Positions 47,643 through 59,555 are shown, numbered from the stretch's first letter. The stretch is DNA of 64,000 nucleotides from Guyanagaster necrorhizus (GCF_019112545.1 NW_025064898.1:159247-223246), one strand, 5' to 3'. Notes: generated from the letters alone by a model not told the origin. Program-made: numbers and translations.

Positions 47643-49930
47643 TTAGACCCCTAGTTTAGTTACAGTGCCCCTTGGGGGGATATATTCACCGGAGTTGTCA
47701 GCGACATGTTTTTCAGGAGGGTCGTAGTCGGCACAGTTCTCTTCTTTGAGACGATCGGGAGCCCAGTCGACCTCATCCTCAGCCCTTCCATGTGTAGGCC
47801 AATCTTCCAGTCGGAAGGGTCGAACATCCGTCGTGGCCCCCATAACCGCCTTTTTCAGCATCTTTTCGAAATACGGCTCTTTGAACAGATTCGTAAAATT
47901 ATTGTACTGGGGAAAGTCTTCCTGAGCCTCCGAAGATGTGTACGCGATGTTGAGAACTGTGTGAACAACTCTGAGCACTACCATTATGTTCCAGGATTCG
48001 TCTGAAGGTCACCGGGTGATGGCAGGATAACTTCCTGGATCCAGAGACCCTAAGACATTGAAGTCGGCTTCATCCCATTTTGGTCATTGAAGGCTCTGTA
48101 GTAAACAAGGAGTGAATGCCGATCCACCAAACTGATTCTGTGTCATGATAGAAATTATGAAGGAACAGTGTGGGACGTGCTACTATGGACATCTTGTTGA
48201 GCCGAGAATAAAGAGTCAAATTCTGAGTCCATAGTTGGTTGGTTGCTTTGCTTTGAAGACGTACCATTTATGCTGAACCTCCATGGCCATGAAACTGGGT
48301 GTTCACTGCAGTAAAAAAAAATTAAGATATGAAAGCACATGTGATAAGGTACTAGGCATACCATCCTGGGATCACTTTTTGGACCATCATGTAGAAACAA
48401 ACACCTTGGCAAATTCCATGTCCAATATCTTTCTTCTGTGGCCTGAACAAAGCAAAATGTTCCCTGCTGATATGTCTCTTTGTATGTATGAAGTGATGTA
48501 TAAATATCCCAACCCTGAAATGATGCTTTTAGAAAAAGACAAAAAAAGAAGCAGAAAAAGATTCTGACTTCTAAAGGTGTGAAGGAGTCTGGTGAATAGC
48601 AACTTCAGATAACAGCACCCAAACGTGTTAATGTCCAGGATACAGATGCTGTGAACGATGCTGTTGAGTTGCTGTAGGAGCGCTCGGTCTGACTCTTTAT
48701 GTCATAGATACGGTATGAGTCCAAAAGAGGTGGTATAGCATCTTCAGTTTTGCCAGTGTGAATTACCACTTTGCATGCTCTGATTTCCATGAAGTACTTA
48801 CTGTTTATAGAGATCAGGATTCTCTCTCGCGGCAGGATCGTTAGGTTCGATGCGCTGGAAGATATCCTCCTGGATCTCGCTTTTCATCTGCGAGTCCAAG
48901 GGTATCCAGAAGTCTTTGAGTGCACATTCCGTGCACTTTGGATTGCTGAATTTTCGAATGCTCCATCCTCTATTCGGATGAGATACCAGAGGGTCGAAAA
49001 GCGCTCAGGTATTCAACTGGTCCGGTAGGTCTCGCCATCATACTGAATACAATAACGGGCTGGATCAGCTTTGAGCGGGACTGCTACTTTGGTGATTGTG
49101 GAACTGTAGCCTAGTTGTTCTGTGGATCCAAATGGCATGGATACAACATAGTTTATCAAGTGATGATAGTCCTAGAGTAGAGTAATTTAATACCCATTGG
49201 CGAAGGAAAAGTATATCCAGGCACCAAAATAAAATCATAAGGTTCTGACACGACTACCATAGCTCTTGAGAAGAACCAAAGCCAGGTCGTAGTATCTGCG
49301 ATGGTCATTCCAAACATGAAGCGTCGGCAAGGATCAGCATTCATCATCTAGACCGCAATTCCTAAGAATCTTTCCTGTTATTCTAGAAAACGTAGTCATC
49401 AGCTTTTGGCTAATTATTAAACAGTGACATGCCGCCTACATCATTTTCATTTGCCAAGTCTTCGTGAGCTTGTATTCCTCAATCTGGGCACGGTCGCATG
49501 CCTATGATGTGATACAGAAATTTAAACACATAGGAAATAATATAGTGCCTTACCTCGCGTTCACACGCGCATAGCTTTCCATACCGGGCAGAAAACTCAG
49601 AAGTTACGACGCGGGCACGCTTGGACTCACACAGCGCATAGTGGCTATCAGATGTAAACCGTGCGTCATGACCTTGAGAAAGTGTGGCTTGTGTTGGTCA
49701 GGTCTGCATTGTGGCAGTCAGATTGCAATTCAGCAAAGCCCTTGCCTCTTGGACAATAGCTGCAGTAATTGTTTCGAGACGTTTGAAACAAATATTCTCA
49801 TTCGTTTCCATACATGGTTTGATAGGGAACAGAGTGCACCGTCCATCTGGTTGGAGAGATCCGTTGGTTCATAAACGGGTGACAATGGCGGCGATTTGTG
49901 CAGAGCTAGCGACCTGAGGGAGGAAGGACT
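47643..49930 (-). pseudogene. FunK1-type kinase pseudogene (copy 2)
   Basis: Family motifs occur in order on the minus strand but in different frames with stops between. They are CRRFMFGMTIADTTTWLWFF (about 49327-49270), LKDFWIPLDSQMKSEIQEDI (about 48920), YIQRDISAGNILLCSGHRRK (about 48480, with Gln for the usual His of HRD), YHDTESVWWIGIHSLF (about 48120) and the tail EAQEDFPQYNNFTNLFKE to EYIPPRGTVTKLG (47.9-47.65 kb). A 362-base part of the catalytic region (48262-48623) has no CpG at all, unlike its flanks. The N-terminal part to 49.9 kb is barely recognisable. The HNH copy 1 ends 150 bases away on the opposite strand. Confidence 0.8.
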
Positions 49931-50089
49931 GCTGAAAGTCACTCAGAGGTATAGAAGGCACTTAGTGAATGTAATCCAGGATAGAATCTGTCATGGTAGA
50001 TCCAGTGGGGGGGCATAATTTCTGAGCTAAATACACGGGAACAATAGAACCTGTACGTTGACAACAGATGTCAGAGAGAGTGTGTGTGT

Positions 50090-50215
50090 CAAGAGAGAGC
50101 GACTTTGGGACGTGTTCAAGACTCCCTGGAGATCAATGATATTCGCTGGACGCGTCCATTCGGGCAGGTATTTAAGAATCCTATCAATGACCTTCCCCGC
50201 ACCGAGATGTGGAAA
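50090..50215 (-). pseudogene. HNH-nuclease C-terminal relic
   Basis: On the minus strand a frame reads KVIDRILKYLPEWTRPANII and DLQGVLN, matching the end of HNH copy 1 (RVVDHILKCLPQRRRPADIV and DLQGVLN). The rest of the gene is absent. The relic abuts the 5' region of the intact SYM1 gene (start 50292), so it marks a rearrangement junction. Confidence 0.7.
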
Positions 50216-50291
50216 GAGGTAAATTCAAATTCAGGACCCAAGGCGGACAAATACCGGCCCTATCGTGGGGCCCCGCTTGCTTCTGTCTTCC

Positions 50292-50985
50292 ATGGCGTCT
50301 CTCTTCCGCGCATACAAGTCTGTCCTCCTCCTCTCTCCCTCTTTACCTACCCACTGAATTTCCCAAATCACAGCGCGCTCCTCATCCGCCGGCCAATGCT
50401 TGCCCAATGCGGCACCGCAGCCCTCCTCTTCGGCACAGGCGACATCATCGCCCAACAAGCCATCGAAAAGCGGGGCCTCAGGCGACACGACCTCCTCCGC
50501 ACCGTCCGACTCACATTCTACGGAGGCGCCCTCTTCGGCCCTGTCATGACCTGGTGGTACCAGTTCCTCAACCGTATCCAGTTTGCCTCGCCCACCCGCG
50601 CCATCATCTACCGCGTATGGCTCGACCAGGCTGTCCTCACCCCCTTTGCCGTCGGCGCCTTCTTCACGTGCATGTCCGTCCTCGAGGGCGTCCCACACGA
50701 GGCGTACCCCCGTATCCAGGCTGCATACGTCCCGACCATCCTCCGCAATTGGGGCGTCTTCATACCCACACAAATCATCAACTTCGCGCTTGTCCCGCAT
50801 CATATGCGCTTTGTAGTCGTCAGTGTGGTTAGTTTGTTCTGGAGTGAGTGTTCCGTGCTGCTGCTCTTTGTCTCGGCGGTGTTGACACGTCGACAGACAC
50901 GTACCTCAGTGCGGTGAATGCGCGTCAGGCAAGGTTGGAGCAGGAGGAGAGGGAGCATGAAAAGGTGCCCATGAAGGAGGTGTAG
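50292..50985 (+). CDS. SYM1: SYM1/Mpv17/PMP22-family membrane protein, intact copy
   Basis: Proteins of this family are small four-helix proteins of the mitochondrial inner membrane (yeast Sym1, animal Mpv17) or of peroxisomes, linked to metabolite passage and stress tolerance. The ATG at 50292 gives MASLFRAYNALLIRRPM after intron 50318-50373. The second intron is 50844-50896 and the stop is TAG 50983-50985. Family motifs are PMLAQCGTAALLFGTGDIIA, QQAIEKRG, RTVRLTFYGGALFGPVMTWW, WLDQAVLTPFAVGAFF, NWGVFIPTQIINFALVPHHM and SLFWNTYLSAVNAR. The tail is charged (ARLEQEEREHEKVPMKEV). The length of about 195 residues is normal. A broken inverted copy lies at 36450-37290. The upstream flank is a truncated HNH gene. 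Confidence 0.92.
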
Positions 50986-51578
50986 AGGTCTGCCGTCCCC
51001 TTACGTTCAGCCTTTTGACGCGTACTCATCGCCCTCGCAGTGTTTGTGTTAACTTATAGAGCACCTAGATACATCTATATATCCGCTATTTTGCAATCCT
51101 TTGGGATGAACAAGCCCATATCCACCTGATTCAAGAATTTGACAACACCGCAACTAGCATGGTCCCACTCGACGCCATATCCTCCTCTTCCCATCCACCT
51201 GTTTGGGCAGACCTCTTGACTGTTGAGGAGCCAGACTCAGTGGTCATGTGCAGAGGAAGGGGAACGATCGACATATAAGATTCCTCCTTTCGTTGCATTG
51301 TAGGAGGACGGTAGAAACATCGCTTTCCACTCAAGGCTAGTGAACCACCTCATTTGTGACGGTTGCGCGGTTAGGACTTTCCATGACTCTTGCTTGGCCT
51401 TGGGGATTTGATTCTTGCCTTCATTCGAGCAGCTTGAAATCCATTATTCCAATAAAGTCTTAGTCCAATGTGGTACAAACATAATATATACAAATCCATG
51501 GAATCTCCTAAGTGTGAAAAGGTTCCGAAGAGCGTAGGAAGGAGGCAAATGGTGAGGACAGGGGTCACCGAAGATGAA
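50986..51578. other. 3' flank of SYM1, partly duplicated
   Basis: The first 200 bases (to about 51190) are shared with the flank of the SYM1 pseudogene (36450-36660), including GATTCAAGAATTTGA at 51129-51143. No gene was recognised in the rest. Confidence 0.5.
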
Positions 51579-52340
51579 CTAGGAGTGCACAGCTGTTTGG
51601 GAACGGATATAAGTGAATGTCTTCTGAGGATCCAGGGCGGGCAGGGGCGGTTGACCAGGTTCAAGTTGTTCCAGAATCTTATCAATGACCTCTCCAGCTC
51701 CTGCACCATCAGCGATACATGAGTGTAAGCGAAGGTATCGGGGATATTTGGCAAGGGTACGCCTTGCAATTGGTGGCACTTTGATTCAGATGGGGTTGTA
51801 GGACGGTCGTCAGGTCCCAATGACTGGTCACGGAAGACAAAGAAGTTCAGAAATACGTCGAGGCCACAAGTCTTCCAACGGTATCCCATAGATCGTTACG
51901 CTATATTCGTTTGAACTGCTGTTTCTTGCCTTAGTCCAATGTCATGATTATTGAAGCACACCACATACCTCTGTTTTCTTCAATGATAGTCGGAAAGTAT
52001 CAAAGTGGGTGTGTATGTTCGTCTCAAATGCGATCCAATTTGATGGATCATTAAGTTCCTCTGGTGGCGCTGCCATGTAATTCCGTAAAATATCCCACGT
52101 CACCTGACCGAAGTAGTTTGGCTTGCAGACGAAGTCAACAGAAAGGGCGCAGAGGAGTTTGGTGCGTTCTAACACACCTCATGGTTAGTTCTGCTGATCT
52201 GACATTTAAAAATCTTTTTTTTTTCAGAATATGAGCAGTCTGGAGGGCTACCAGGAGGCAAAAGATCGTGTCCACTCTCGGCGACACCGGTTAGAGGACA
52301 TCGGAAGCCTTCGCGGCGCAAAACCTATCGAATGATCGTC
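51579..52340 (-). pseudogene. HNH-nuclease-domain pseudogene (copy 2)
   Basis: Minus-strand pieces in family order are EGFRCPLTGVAESGHDLL (about 52310-52260), then RTKLLCALSVDFVCKPNYFG and DPSNWIAFETNIHTHFDTFR (52170-51970), then a YGIPLEDLWPR piece (about 51890), and YPRYLRLHSCIADGAGAGEV (about 51740-51680) with IDKILEQLE. The position of the first HNH histidine (RTHHI in copy 1) reads RTKLL, so a key residue is lost, and frames are interrupted after 51.95 kb. The N-terminal half is missing. It faces away from the FunK1 tail relic at 52.54 kb. Confidence 0.75.
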
Positions 52341-52539
52341 AGAGTTATGTATTTGATGGACTTGAATGTTATAACCTGTTTCCGCATGTTGCTTGTTCCG
52401 TCACCGGAGGGCGCGTCCGAAAGATCAAGCCGAGTTTCGCTTATAGTTGGTATCGCCTGTTGAGCAATGTTGCTTCTCGTGGTAAGCGCAGAAGGACCAC
52501 TTCAGTGACCTATTCCCACATGACACCAAAGGGTCTCAG

Positions 52540-52975
52540 GCACGCTCGCGCTTTCTCATGGATCCAGGAAATTATCCCGCCATCACCCAGTGTCTTCCAA
52601 ACGAATTCTGGAACATAACAGTAGCGCTCGGGGTCGTTCGCACAGTTCTCAACATCGCGTACACATCTGAGGGGGCTCAGGAAGACTTTCCCCAGTACAA
52701 TAATTTCACGAATCTGTTCAAAGAGCTGTATTTCGAAAAGATGCTGAAAAAGGCGGTTATCGGAGCCATGACGGATGTTCGACCCTTCGAACTAGAAGAT
52801 TGGCCTACACATGGAAGGGCTGAGGATGAGGTCGACTGGGCTCCCGATCGTCTCAAAGAAGAGAACTGTGTCGACTACAACCCTCCTGAACATGTCGCTG
52901 ACAACTCCAGTGAATATATTCCCCCAAGGGGCACTGTAACTAAACTACAGGTCTATGCCTGCTTGAGTTGAGAGG
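52540..52975 (+). pseudogene. FunK1 C-terminal tail relic, duplicate of 47.64-48.06 kb
   Basis: The frame from MDPGNYPAITQ through EGAQEDFPQYNNFTNLFKEL and DVRPFELEDWPTHGRAEDEV to SEYIPPRGTVTKL is nearly identical, in inverted orientation, to the tail of FunK1 copy 2 (47643-48060). No catalytic part precedes it. The two copies keep the same frame over about 110 codons with mostly single-codon differences, so the duplication is recent. Confidence 0.8.
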
Positions 52976-53079
52976 AGAAGCTGGATGTCGAAGATGAACT
53001 GGAGAGATTGCATGACACGAATGTGAGAGGTTGGGGTCAAACAAACATTGTTTGGTCACCACAGCTCTCTTGCATGGAC

Positions 53080-56000
53080 CCCCCCAGAGGGAAGCCATGC
53101 TTAAGCCACCATGGGCATGACATGGAGATCCAGTGGATTGGGAGGAGGATTATGAGGCATGGCCATAGGAAGTCTAGCAGAAAGGTGGAGGATGCAATCA
53201 CAGGGAACATCAATATATAGCTTGTATGCATCACTGTGCCAACATCCTAAGAGTTGAATTTCATAGTCAGAAAACCCTGTGATAGCAGCAGAGGATGCAG
53301 CACTGCAGTGGAAACTGTGACCAGAGAATTTCAACAAGTCAATGCCTAAAACTGTCAGACAAGTTTTGAGAGTCTGTATGAAGATGTTCTGACAAAGTGA
53401 ATTGCCATTTGCATCTGCAAACAGTGGTGATTGCCCATCTAGAGGGTGTATGGTGAAGAGATTATGCAATGCAGACTGCACATGTGGAAGAGCCCAGTGT
53501 GGCTGAGATCAGAATGGTAACACCTTTTCAGAAAGGGTCTGTCTTTGATGAAGGAAGGGTTAAGCAGATGTAGGTTGGATTTTCAAAGTTAAGCAGGAAT
53601 TGGACAGTGTCCCAAGTTAGATGAACTGCTGGATTAAAGATCTCAGTGTTTGCAAGTGTGAATTCCCTACAACAGAGGAAAGCAGACCAAGCCAGCTTGG
53701 AGACAGCATCAAAAATAGCACTCTCAATGGTCTAGTGTACCCTGGGATAGTTGACAGCCTCTGTAAGATGTCTAATGTGACAGGCATCTTAGGATTCTGC
53801 TCTTGCTCCCCATAGAAGTGCTTGGTACCCTGAAGAAGGTATGAACTGACAATAATTCACATTGGTCAGAAGACAAATCTGCATCAACATGAAGAGAGCA
53901 CAACACACTAAGATAAGACTTGATGGTCTTAGGCATCAATCCTCTAGAGCCTAGCCAGGCAGCCCATTCCATCATGGCTGTGTTAGATGCAGGAAGAAAT
54001 TGTTCTGGTGGATCCATATATTCTGAATGTAGTTGGAGAAAATCAATGAAGGACTTTTGGCCACTGGAATATGTTTTTCTAGTGCTGGATGCAAGGCCAT
54101 GAAAGAGGAAGAACATGATGTGTGGAGAGTAGTGAGAGTGTGTTTCATAGAAAGAGAGTGGGACTTTATCAAACAGGATTTCTCTTGAAGGTTGGATGCA
54201 AGTTGGAGCATTCAGTGATACTGAAAATGAGATGCTGCATCAGAAATGCCATTTTCAGCAGTGAGAACCCAAACTAAAAAGAAAGAAAAATATAAGGAAG
54301 ACAAAAGCATGAAAATAACCTATAAGAGTGCTATGCTATATGAAGAATGACTCATCTTGGAATTAAGCCAGCTGACAACATTCTGATTGTCACAGTGGAA
54401 GTTAACAGTTTTTCCAGACTAATTATCACTCCAATGCAAAATAGTCTGCAAAACCACATACAACTTCTTGTATTAGATGTCTTTGGCTCATAAGTAGCAT
54501 AAACAATGAGAAGAAAACCAATTGTTGCCAAAATAACCATCTAAACCTTTCTGCCTGCTTGCATCAGTGAATACAGAAACAACCTCACACTTAACCTTCA
54601 GCAAATGTATTCCATTCCACTGGAAGCTGAAAATGCTCCACCAATTGATGTCAGAGCAGACATCAGATGGTATATGGTCAACTCTCCAATAACTCATACC
54701 TCCAATAACCTATAGTCTCCTATGCTCCATAGATTTTTGGATCCATCAACCTCACTCACAGAAGAATTAATGCCATAAATTCATACCTCATACCTCATAG
54801 TTTTTCTGAGAATCCACTCTCTGGTAACCTATAGATACTTAGTCATTGTGCTAACAGTAGCATCTAGCAATGTCAATTTAAGAGAGCCAGACAGTTGCTA
54901 TGTTGAAGCTGTTGTTGGAGAAATATAAAAACTCTTGTGTGCCATTATTAACTGTCTCTACTGCCCTTTCTGTTGTGCTAGAAGTCCTAGTATGACATTT
55001 CTAACCATTCATGAATTGAAAAAAGCTCTCCAAACCTGAAAAGGTGATACTGAGGCAAAACAAGCAGGTATTCTTGCTAGGCTCAATGACAAGAGATCAG
55101 TCTTAGCAGAAGAAGAAGTATGATTGAATGAAGCAGGAAATTTTGTTGATGAGAACATTATCATTGAGAAGCTTGATTCAACATCAGATTTTGGAGCTGC
55201 ATTTAAGAATTTCAATATGAGCCAGAGACATACATATGACTGACTTGAGAGTCAAATCAAAAAATTTAATAAGCTATCTCTAAAGAAAAAAGATAAGCCA
55301 TGCTCTAACTGTTAAACAGCATATATTGATTCTTTATCATGCAGCACCAGAAAGGTATGTGGAGCATTGCAGTGATGATGGGAAAGCACAAGTCAAAAAA
55401 AGAAAAGAAGCACCTACTGTGACTAGTGAGCAACATGGCAAGCTGGTAACTCTGCAGCAGCACATTGAGGTTCTTGATTGGTATCATGCTAATGGAAAAA
55501 ATCAATCCAAGATAGTAAAGCATTTTAATGCCAAATATCCACATCTTAAAATCAAACAGCTGCTTGTCAGTGCATGGATAAAGGCAGAAGACAAGTGGAG
55601 GGAGGAGCATGAAAAGAGTGGGGTAAATGGCCATCAAGTGAAGTGCATGCATCAAACTCAGCATCTAGAGATAACTGAGATGATGGATTTATGGATCACA
55701 AAGGCAATGGCAGATGGTATCTTGCTGAATGGTGAAGTCTTACATCAAAAGTGAACAGCATTTGCAAATTTGAAGAGGGTATCAGAGAATAAGAGACTAG
55801 GTATGAGCTCTGAATGGCTGTCAAAATTCAAGAAGCAGAACAATTTAAAGAAATTCAAGTGACATGACAAAGCTGGATCTGCTGATCTCACTAAGGTAGA
55901 TGAAGAACAAGAGTGCATCAAGGCAATCCTAGCTAAATATGAGCTCTGTGATATTTATAACATGGATGAAACAGGCTTGTTTTATAGGTAAGTATACTGG

Positions 56001-59000
56001 CTTTATAAAAATATCTGACTGAAATAAAACACAGTATGTCTTCTGACTGTGGTTTTGCCAACAAAAACCATTCTGGTGTTAAGAAAAGCAAAGTTCACTT
56101 GACATATGCATTCACTGTAAATGCCAACAGCTCTGACAAAAAAGAGCCTTTCATCTTTGAAAAAGCCCATAAACCTCATTCTTTTCAAAAGAAGTCAGAC
56201 ATACAGCTGGGCTTCTACTACCATAATAATGCAAAAGCCTAGATGATGAAAGCTTTCTATAAGAAATGGATATTGTGATGGAATGTGGAGCTGCAGATAA
56301 AGAAAAGAAATATCTTGCTGTTACAAGATAATTTCTCAGGACACATTGTTCCTGAAGATGATCTGCAGTGCATGACTGTTAAAAATTTCAAGCCTAATAT
56401 GACCTCACACATCCACTTGACACTGGCATCATTTGCTGCTTTAAGGCCCATTACTGATTAAGCTATATCTGGCAGGCTTTTGATCACTATGATAGTGATA
56501 TCTCTCCTGCTGGAATTTATGATATCAATCAGCTTAAGGCCATGTAGATTGCTGATGCCACATGGAAATCAGTGGATGCTTCCACAATAAAACACTGTTG
56601 GCAGAAAGCTGGGATCTTACCTGATATTTCTCTTGCTTCTGTTGTGTCAGTATTAATTCCCATCACTTTGCTTGTTCAGGATTCTATCACAGACATGGAG
56701 AAACAGCTGAAGGAATCTCTTGATAATCTCCAAAGCACAGATGTATTGCAATACCATAACTATATTGATATCAAATCTTTGTTGAATCCAGAGATAGAGA
56801 ATATGAATATGAAAGAGACAACAGACAAAGATATCTTTGATGCAGTGATAGCATCACAGAATGCAGAAGAAGGCATAGATGAGAATGGACTTGGAGATGA
56901 TATTGATGGTGGTGATAATTCAGTGTTAAAACCTCATTCTAAGTGTCATGAGGCTCTTTAAGCTGTCAGAACTCTTCAAAAGTATATCAAGATCATGAAT
57001 GATCTATTTGCTCAGAACTTAGAAAGTATTTTGGCTTTGTTCAAACAAAAAACAAGGCTTGATGGGGCTAATTCACTTTAGGACAGCCAGATTATGAGGT
57101 ACTTCACTTCTAAATAGCAAGTATATTATATTATAGGCCTATTAACAAAATATAAGCCCTTATGAGAGCCTCAAAGTTGATCTACAACAATCTCCCTTAA
57201 ACCCCATAGTCTCCCATAACCCATAGCTCTGAGAGTCCACCAACCACTATAAGTTATTGGAGAGTTGACTGTACATCAAATGGAAAATTCAGATTTAAAT
57301 GATGAGACAAAATTATGCATCCAATAGAGAAAGAGATGAGAATGAGGAATAACTTAGAAGCAGAATTGAAAATATCCCTTTAATCCATCAAGCTCACAGA
57401 GTGAGCAGGATTTCTTTGTCTGTCAGAGATGAAGAAGATTTGATAGATAAATGAGCTTGTCCTCTGACAATTGTGCTTCTGTATGTAATGAATCAAAGAT
57501 AATGCCTAGAAATTCAATGATAACAGAAGACTATTCTATCTTGGATTCTTGGAAACAGAGGCTGAGTTCTTGACCAAGTGCTAAGATCCATTCAGCAGCA
57601 GTAATAGATATAGCATCAGGAGTATGTGAGAGAAAAATTTAGAGAAAATCATCCAGAAAATGATAGATAACAGCTGGAATATAATGCTGGATGATCTAAT
57701 ATAGTGCTTCTGCAAACAAATCAAAATGTAAGAGGTGATCTTTAATCCAAAGATAAGCACCTGTGAAAAAAAAAATTCACAATGCCACAAAATTCTAAGA
57801 TAGTGCCAATCAGAGGATTGAACAGGAATCTGATGAAATGCATCCTTAAGATCTAATTTTGACATTTTGGAATCTAGCTCAGAAAGAATAAGATCATTGA
57901 TTGCCTTCTTAAACATATCATATAAAATGTGAGATTCTGAATCTGAAATGCTATCATTAACAGAAGATAAGTGAGGCCAAAAAAGATGGTTGATTATATG
58001 GAGTTTTCCAGATTTGTGCTTGTATGTAACAATGCCAATAGAAGAACTGCAGAAATTATCCAACAGAAGAGATGAGAAAGATCCAGAGAGCAGGCCACTG
58101 CTAGTCAAAGCCCATAGTGAGTCATCCACAAATTGACTGTGCTCATATGCTGATGATAAGTTATGATAGTGCTGAGAATGTTTATCACCCACAAATCCAA
58201 TTGAAGCACTATACTGAATTATACTGAGGACAGTATGTATGAAAGTATGATCTGGGTAATCCCATAAATAGTACTTCCAAGCAGAATAAGAAAGAGATGA
58301 AGTAATTGGATGAGAGGATAAATGGTAGAATAGATCATTATGGCAGAGATCAGTATTTGGACAGAGAAGTGGGATGGACAGAGGAGAGAAAAGTGCAGCA
58401 TGAGAAAAAGAAAAAATAAATGAAAGGGCCAAAGAAGAGGAATCCAAAGACAATAAAACCAAGACAACAGGCTGCTGGCATGAGCAAGCAGTGCAACAAC
58501 AAAAGTGAGCTCTCCTCACTCTGCTGAATTCTCAAGCCCATTTTTTCTTCTTCTCAACTGTACAATCCTTCTCTGGATGGTCAGCAGAGTCACAACATTT
58601 ACAAATGTGTTTGTGATCACATGAGATACTCTGAGAGCATTTTTCTTCATTCCATGCAAAACAGTATTGTTCCATCTGTTTGGATTTGGCAGCTTTGCAT
58701 TCTGATAAGAAAGCCACAGCTGTGTAAACATAGATAGTCAAATGATCCACAATGAGCTCCTAACTAACAAGGTCTCAACCAGTATAGTCACCATTCTCTA
58801 TTTTATAGCATTGATGCTGATGATATTCTAGGTGATAAGCTAAAACTGCATTTCACTCATATTTTGAAGACAGAGAAATAAGATGATTGGAATAGCAAAG
58901 CATACCATTCAGTATCTGAGTGCCATGATCTGAGTGGCCACAGAAGGTGGCATGCTGTGAGAGGATATGAAAGTAGGTGTTGATCCAAGAAAGAACTGAT

Positions 59001-59150
59001 GGAAGATCTAGAAATTCTTTGTGGAGGGGATCAGAAGCATTGGGATCAGTATTCATAGCATCAGCCTTCAGATGAAGAGACAAGTCAAGTTTCATAATTT
59101 CAGTTTGGCATATTTTATGTTTGACCACAGAAAGTAAAATGCCCCATTCT
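53080..59150 (-). mobile_element. Tyrosine-recombinase (DIRS/Ngaro-like) retrotransposon 1, CpG-depleted
   Basis: On the minus strand, reading right to left, there is a gag-like part (59128-58516) with a Cys/His knuckle region (CSQSISCDHKHICKCCDSAD). Then comes a reverse transcriptase (58519-57581) with GIVTYKHKSGKLHIINHLFW and SKLDLKDAFHQIPVQSSDWH. RNase H follows (54672-54230) with VSVFTDASRQKGLDGYFGNN. Last is a tyrosine recombinase (54116-53101) with SSTRKTYSSGQKSFIDFLQL and SGHSFHCSAASSAAITGFSD, ending QLLGCWHSDAYKLYID. RNase H and RT are separated by a pogo element. Arg residues of the recombinase active site read as Cys or His. Stops and frameshifts are frequent, so it is dead. There is no DDE integrase, which distinguishes it from copia and gypsy. 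Confidence 0.88.
54675..57271 (+). mobile_element. Pogo/Tigger-type DNA transposon nested in retroelement 1
   Basis: Terminal inverted repeats GGTCAACTCTCCAATAAC (54676-54693) and its reverse complement GTTATTGGAGAGTTGAC (57253-57269) are flanked by TA on each side (54673-54674 and 57272-57273), the pogo target duplication. The transposase is on the plus strand. It has a CENP-B-like HTH (QQHIEVLDWYHANGKNQSKI at 55455-55515 and WIKAEDKW), then a DDE_1 domain with YNMDETGLFYR (first Asp), QLGFYYHNNAKA, ILLLQDNFSGHIVP (second Asp) and a C-terminal CWQKAGILPD. In-frame stops and missing segments (for example stops at 55752 and 56240) make it inactive. It is as CpG-free as its host element, so decay followed the insertion or affected both together. 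Confidence 0.9.
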
Positions 59151-59384
59151 ATTGTTGAGGTTTGGGATTGAGATAAAAGTTGTAGTACACAACTGTAGTT
59201 GGGGTTTGTAACAAGTTTCTTCTATATTGGAAAAATTCTACCTACTTATATACTACAAGTGATGTGTTTCTATAATATTCTAGTAAGTTTCTGCACTACT
59301 CCAGAGTCTCTGTGCTCAGTCAGCAATGGACTAACTTGAGTACTTGAATCATCTCAAAGTTTCTGGACTTTTTCAGATTACTAA

Positions 59385-59394
59385 NNNNNNNNNN
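59385..59394. other. Assembly gap (10 N)
   Basis: Ten undetermined bases lie between the two retroelements. The real gap size is unknown, so distances across it are not reliable. Confidence 0.99.
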
Positions 59395-59435
59395 CAGAAG
59401 TTATTAAATGTAAAATAAATAAGAAATCCTTGTAT

Positions 59436-59555
59436 CTCTGCTGCTCACTTGAGGAGTGAAATGTAACCAGCTATAACAAGGGTCTCAGAGATTGCCCTCA
59501 AATCAATTGCAACATGTGAATGGCTATCTAGTAATACAAGAGAGAGGTGGGTGAG
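59436..59555 (+). repeat. Direct repeat, left copy, near retroelement 2
   Basis: A tract of about 100 to 120 bases (CTGCTGCTCACTTGAGGAGT to AACATGTGAATGGCTAT) recurs at 60018-60140 with differences mainly at sites of C-to-T type change. Such separated direct repeats are usual at ends of DIRS/Ngaro-like elements. Confidence 0.75.

Noticed and set aside
50231..50803. Long minus frame of 190 codons opposite SYM1
   Set aside because: It is the antisense of the strongly conserved SYM1 exon. High GC in the third positions opens the opposite frame.
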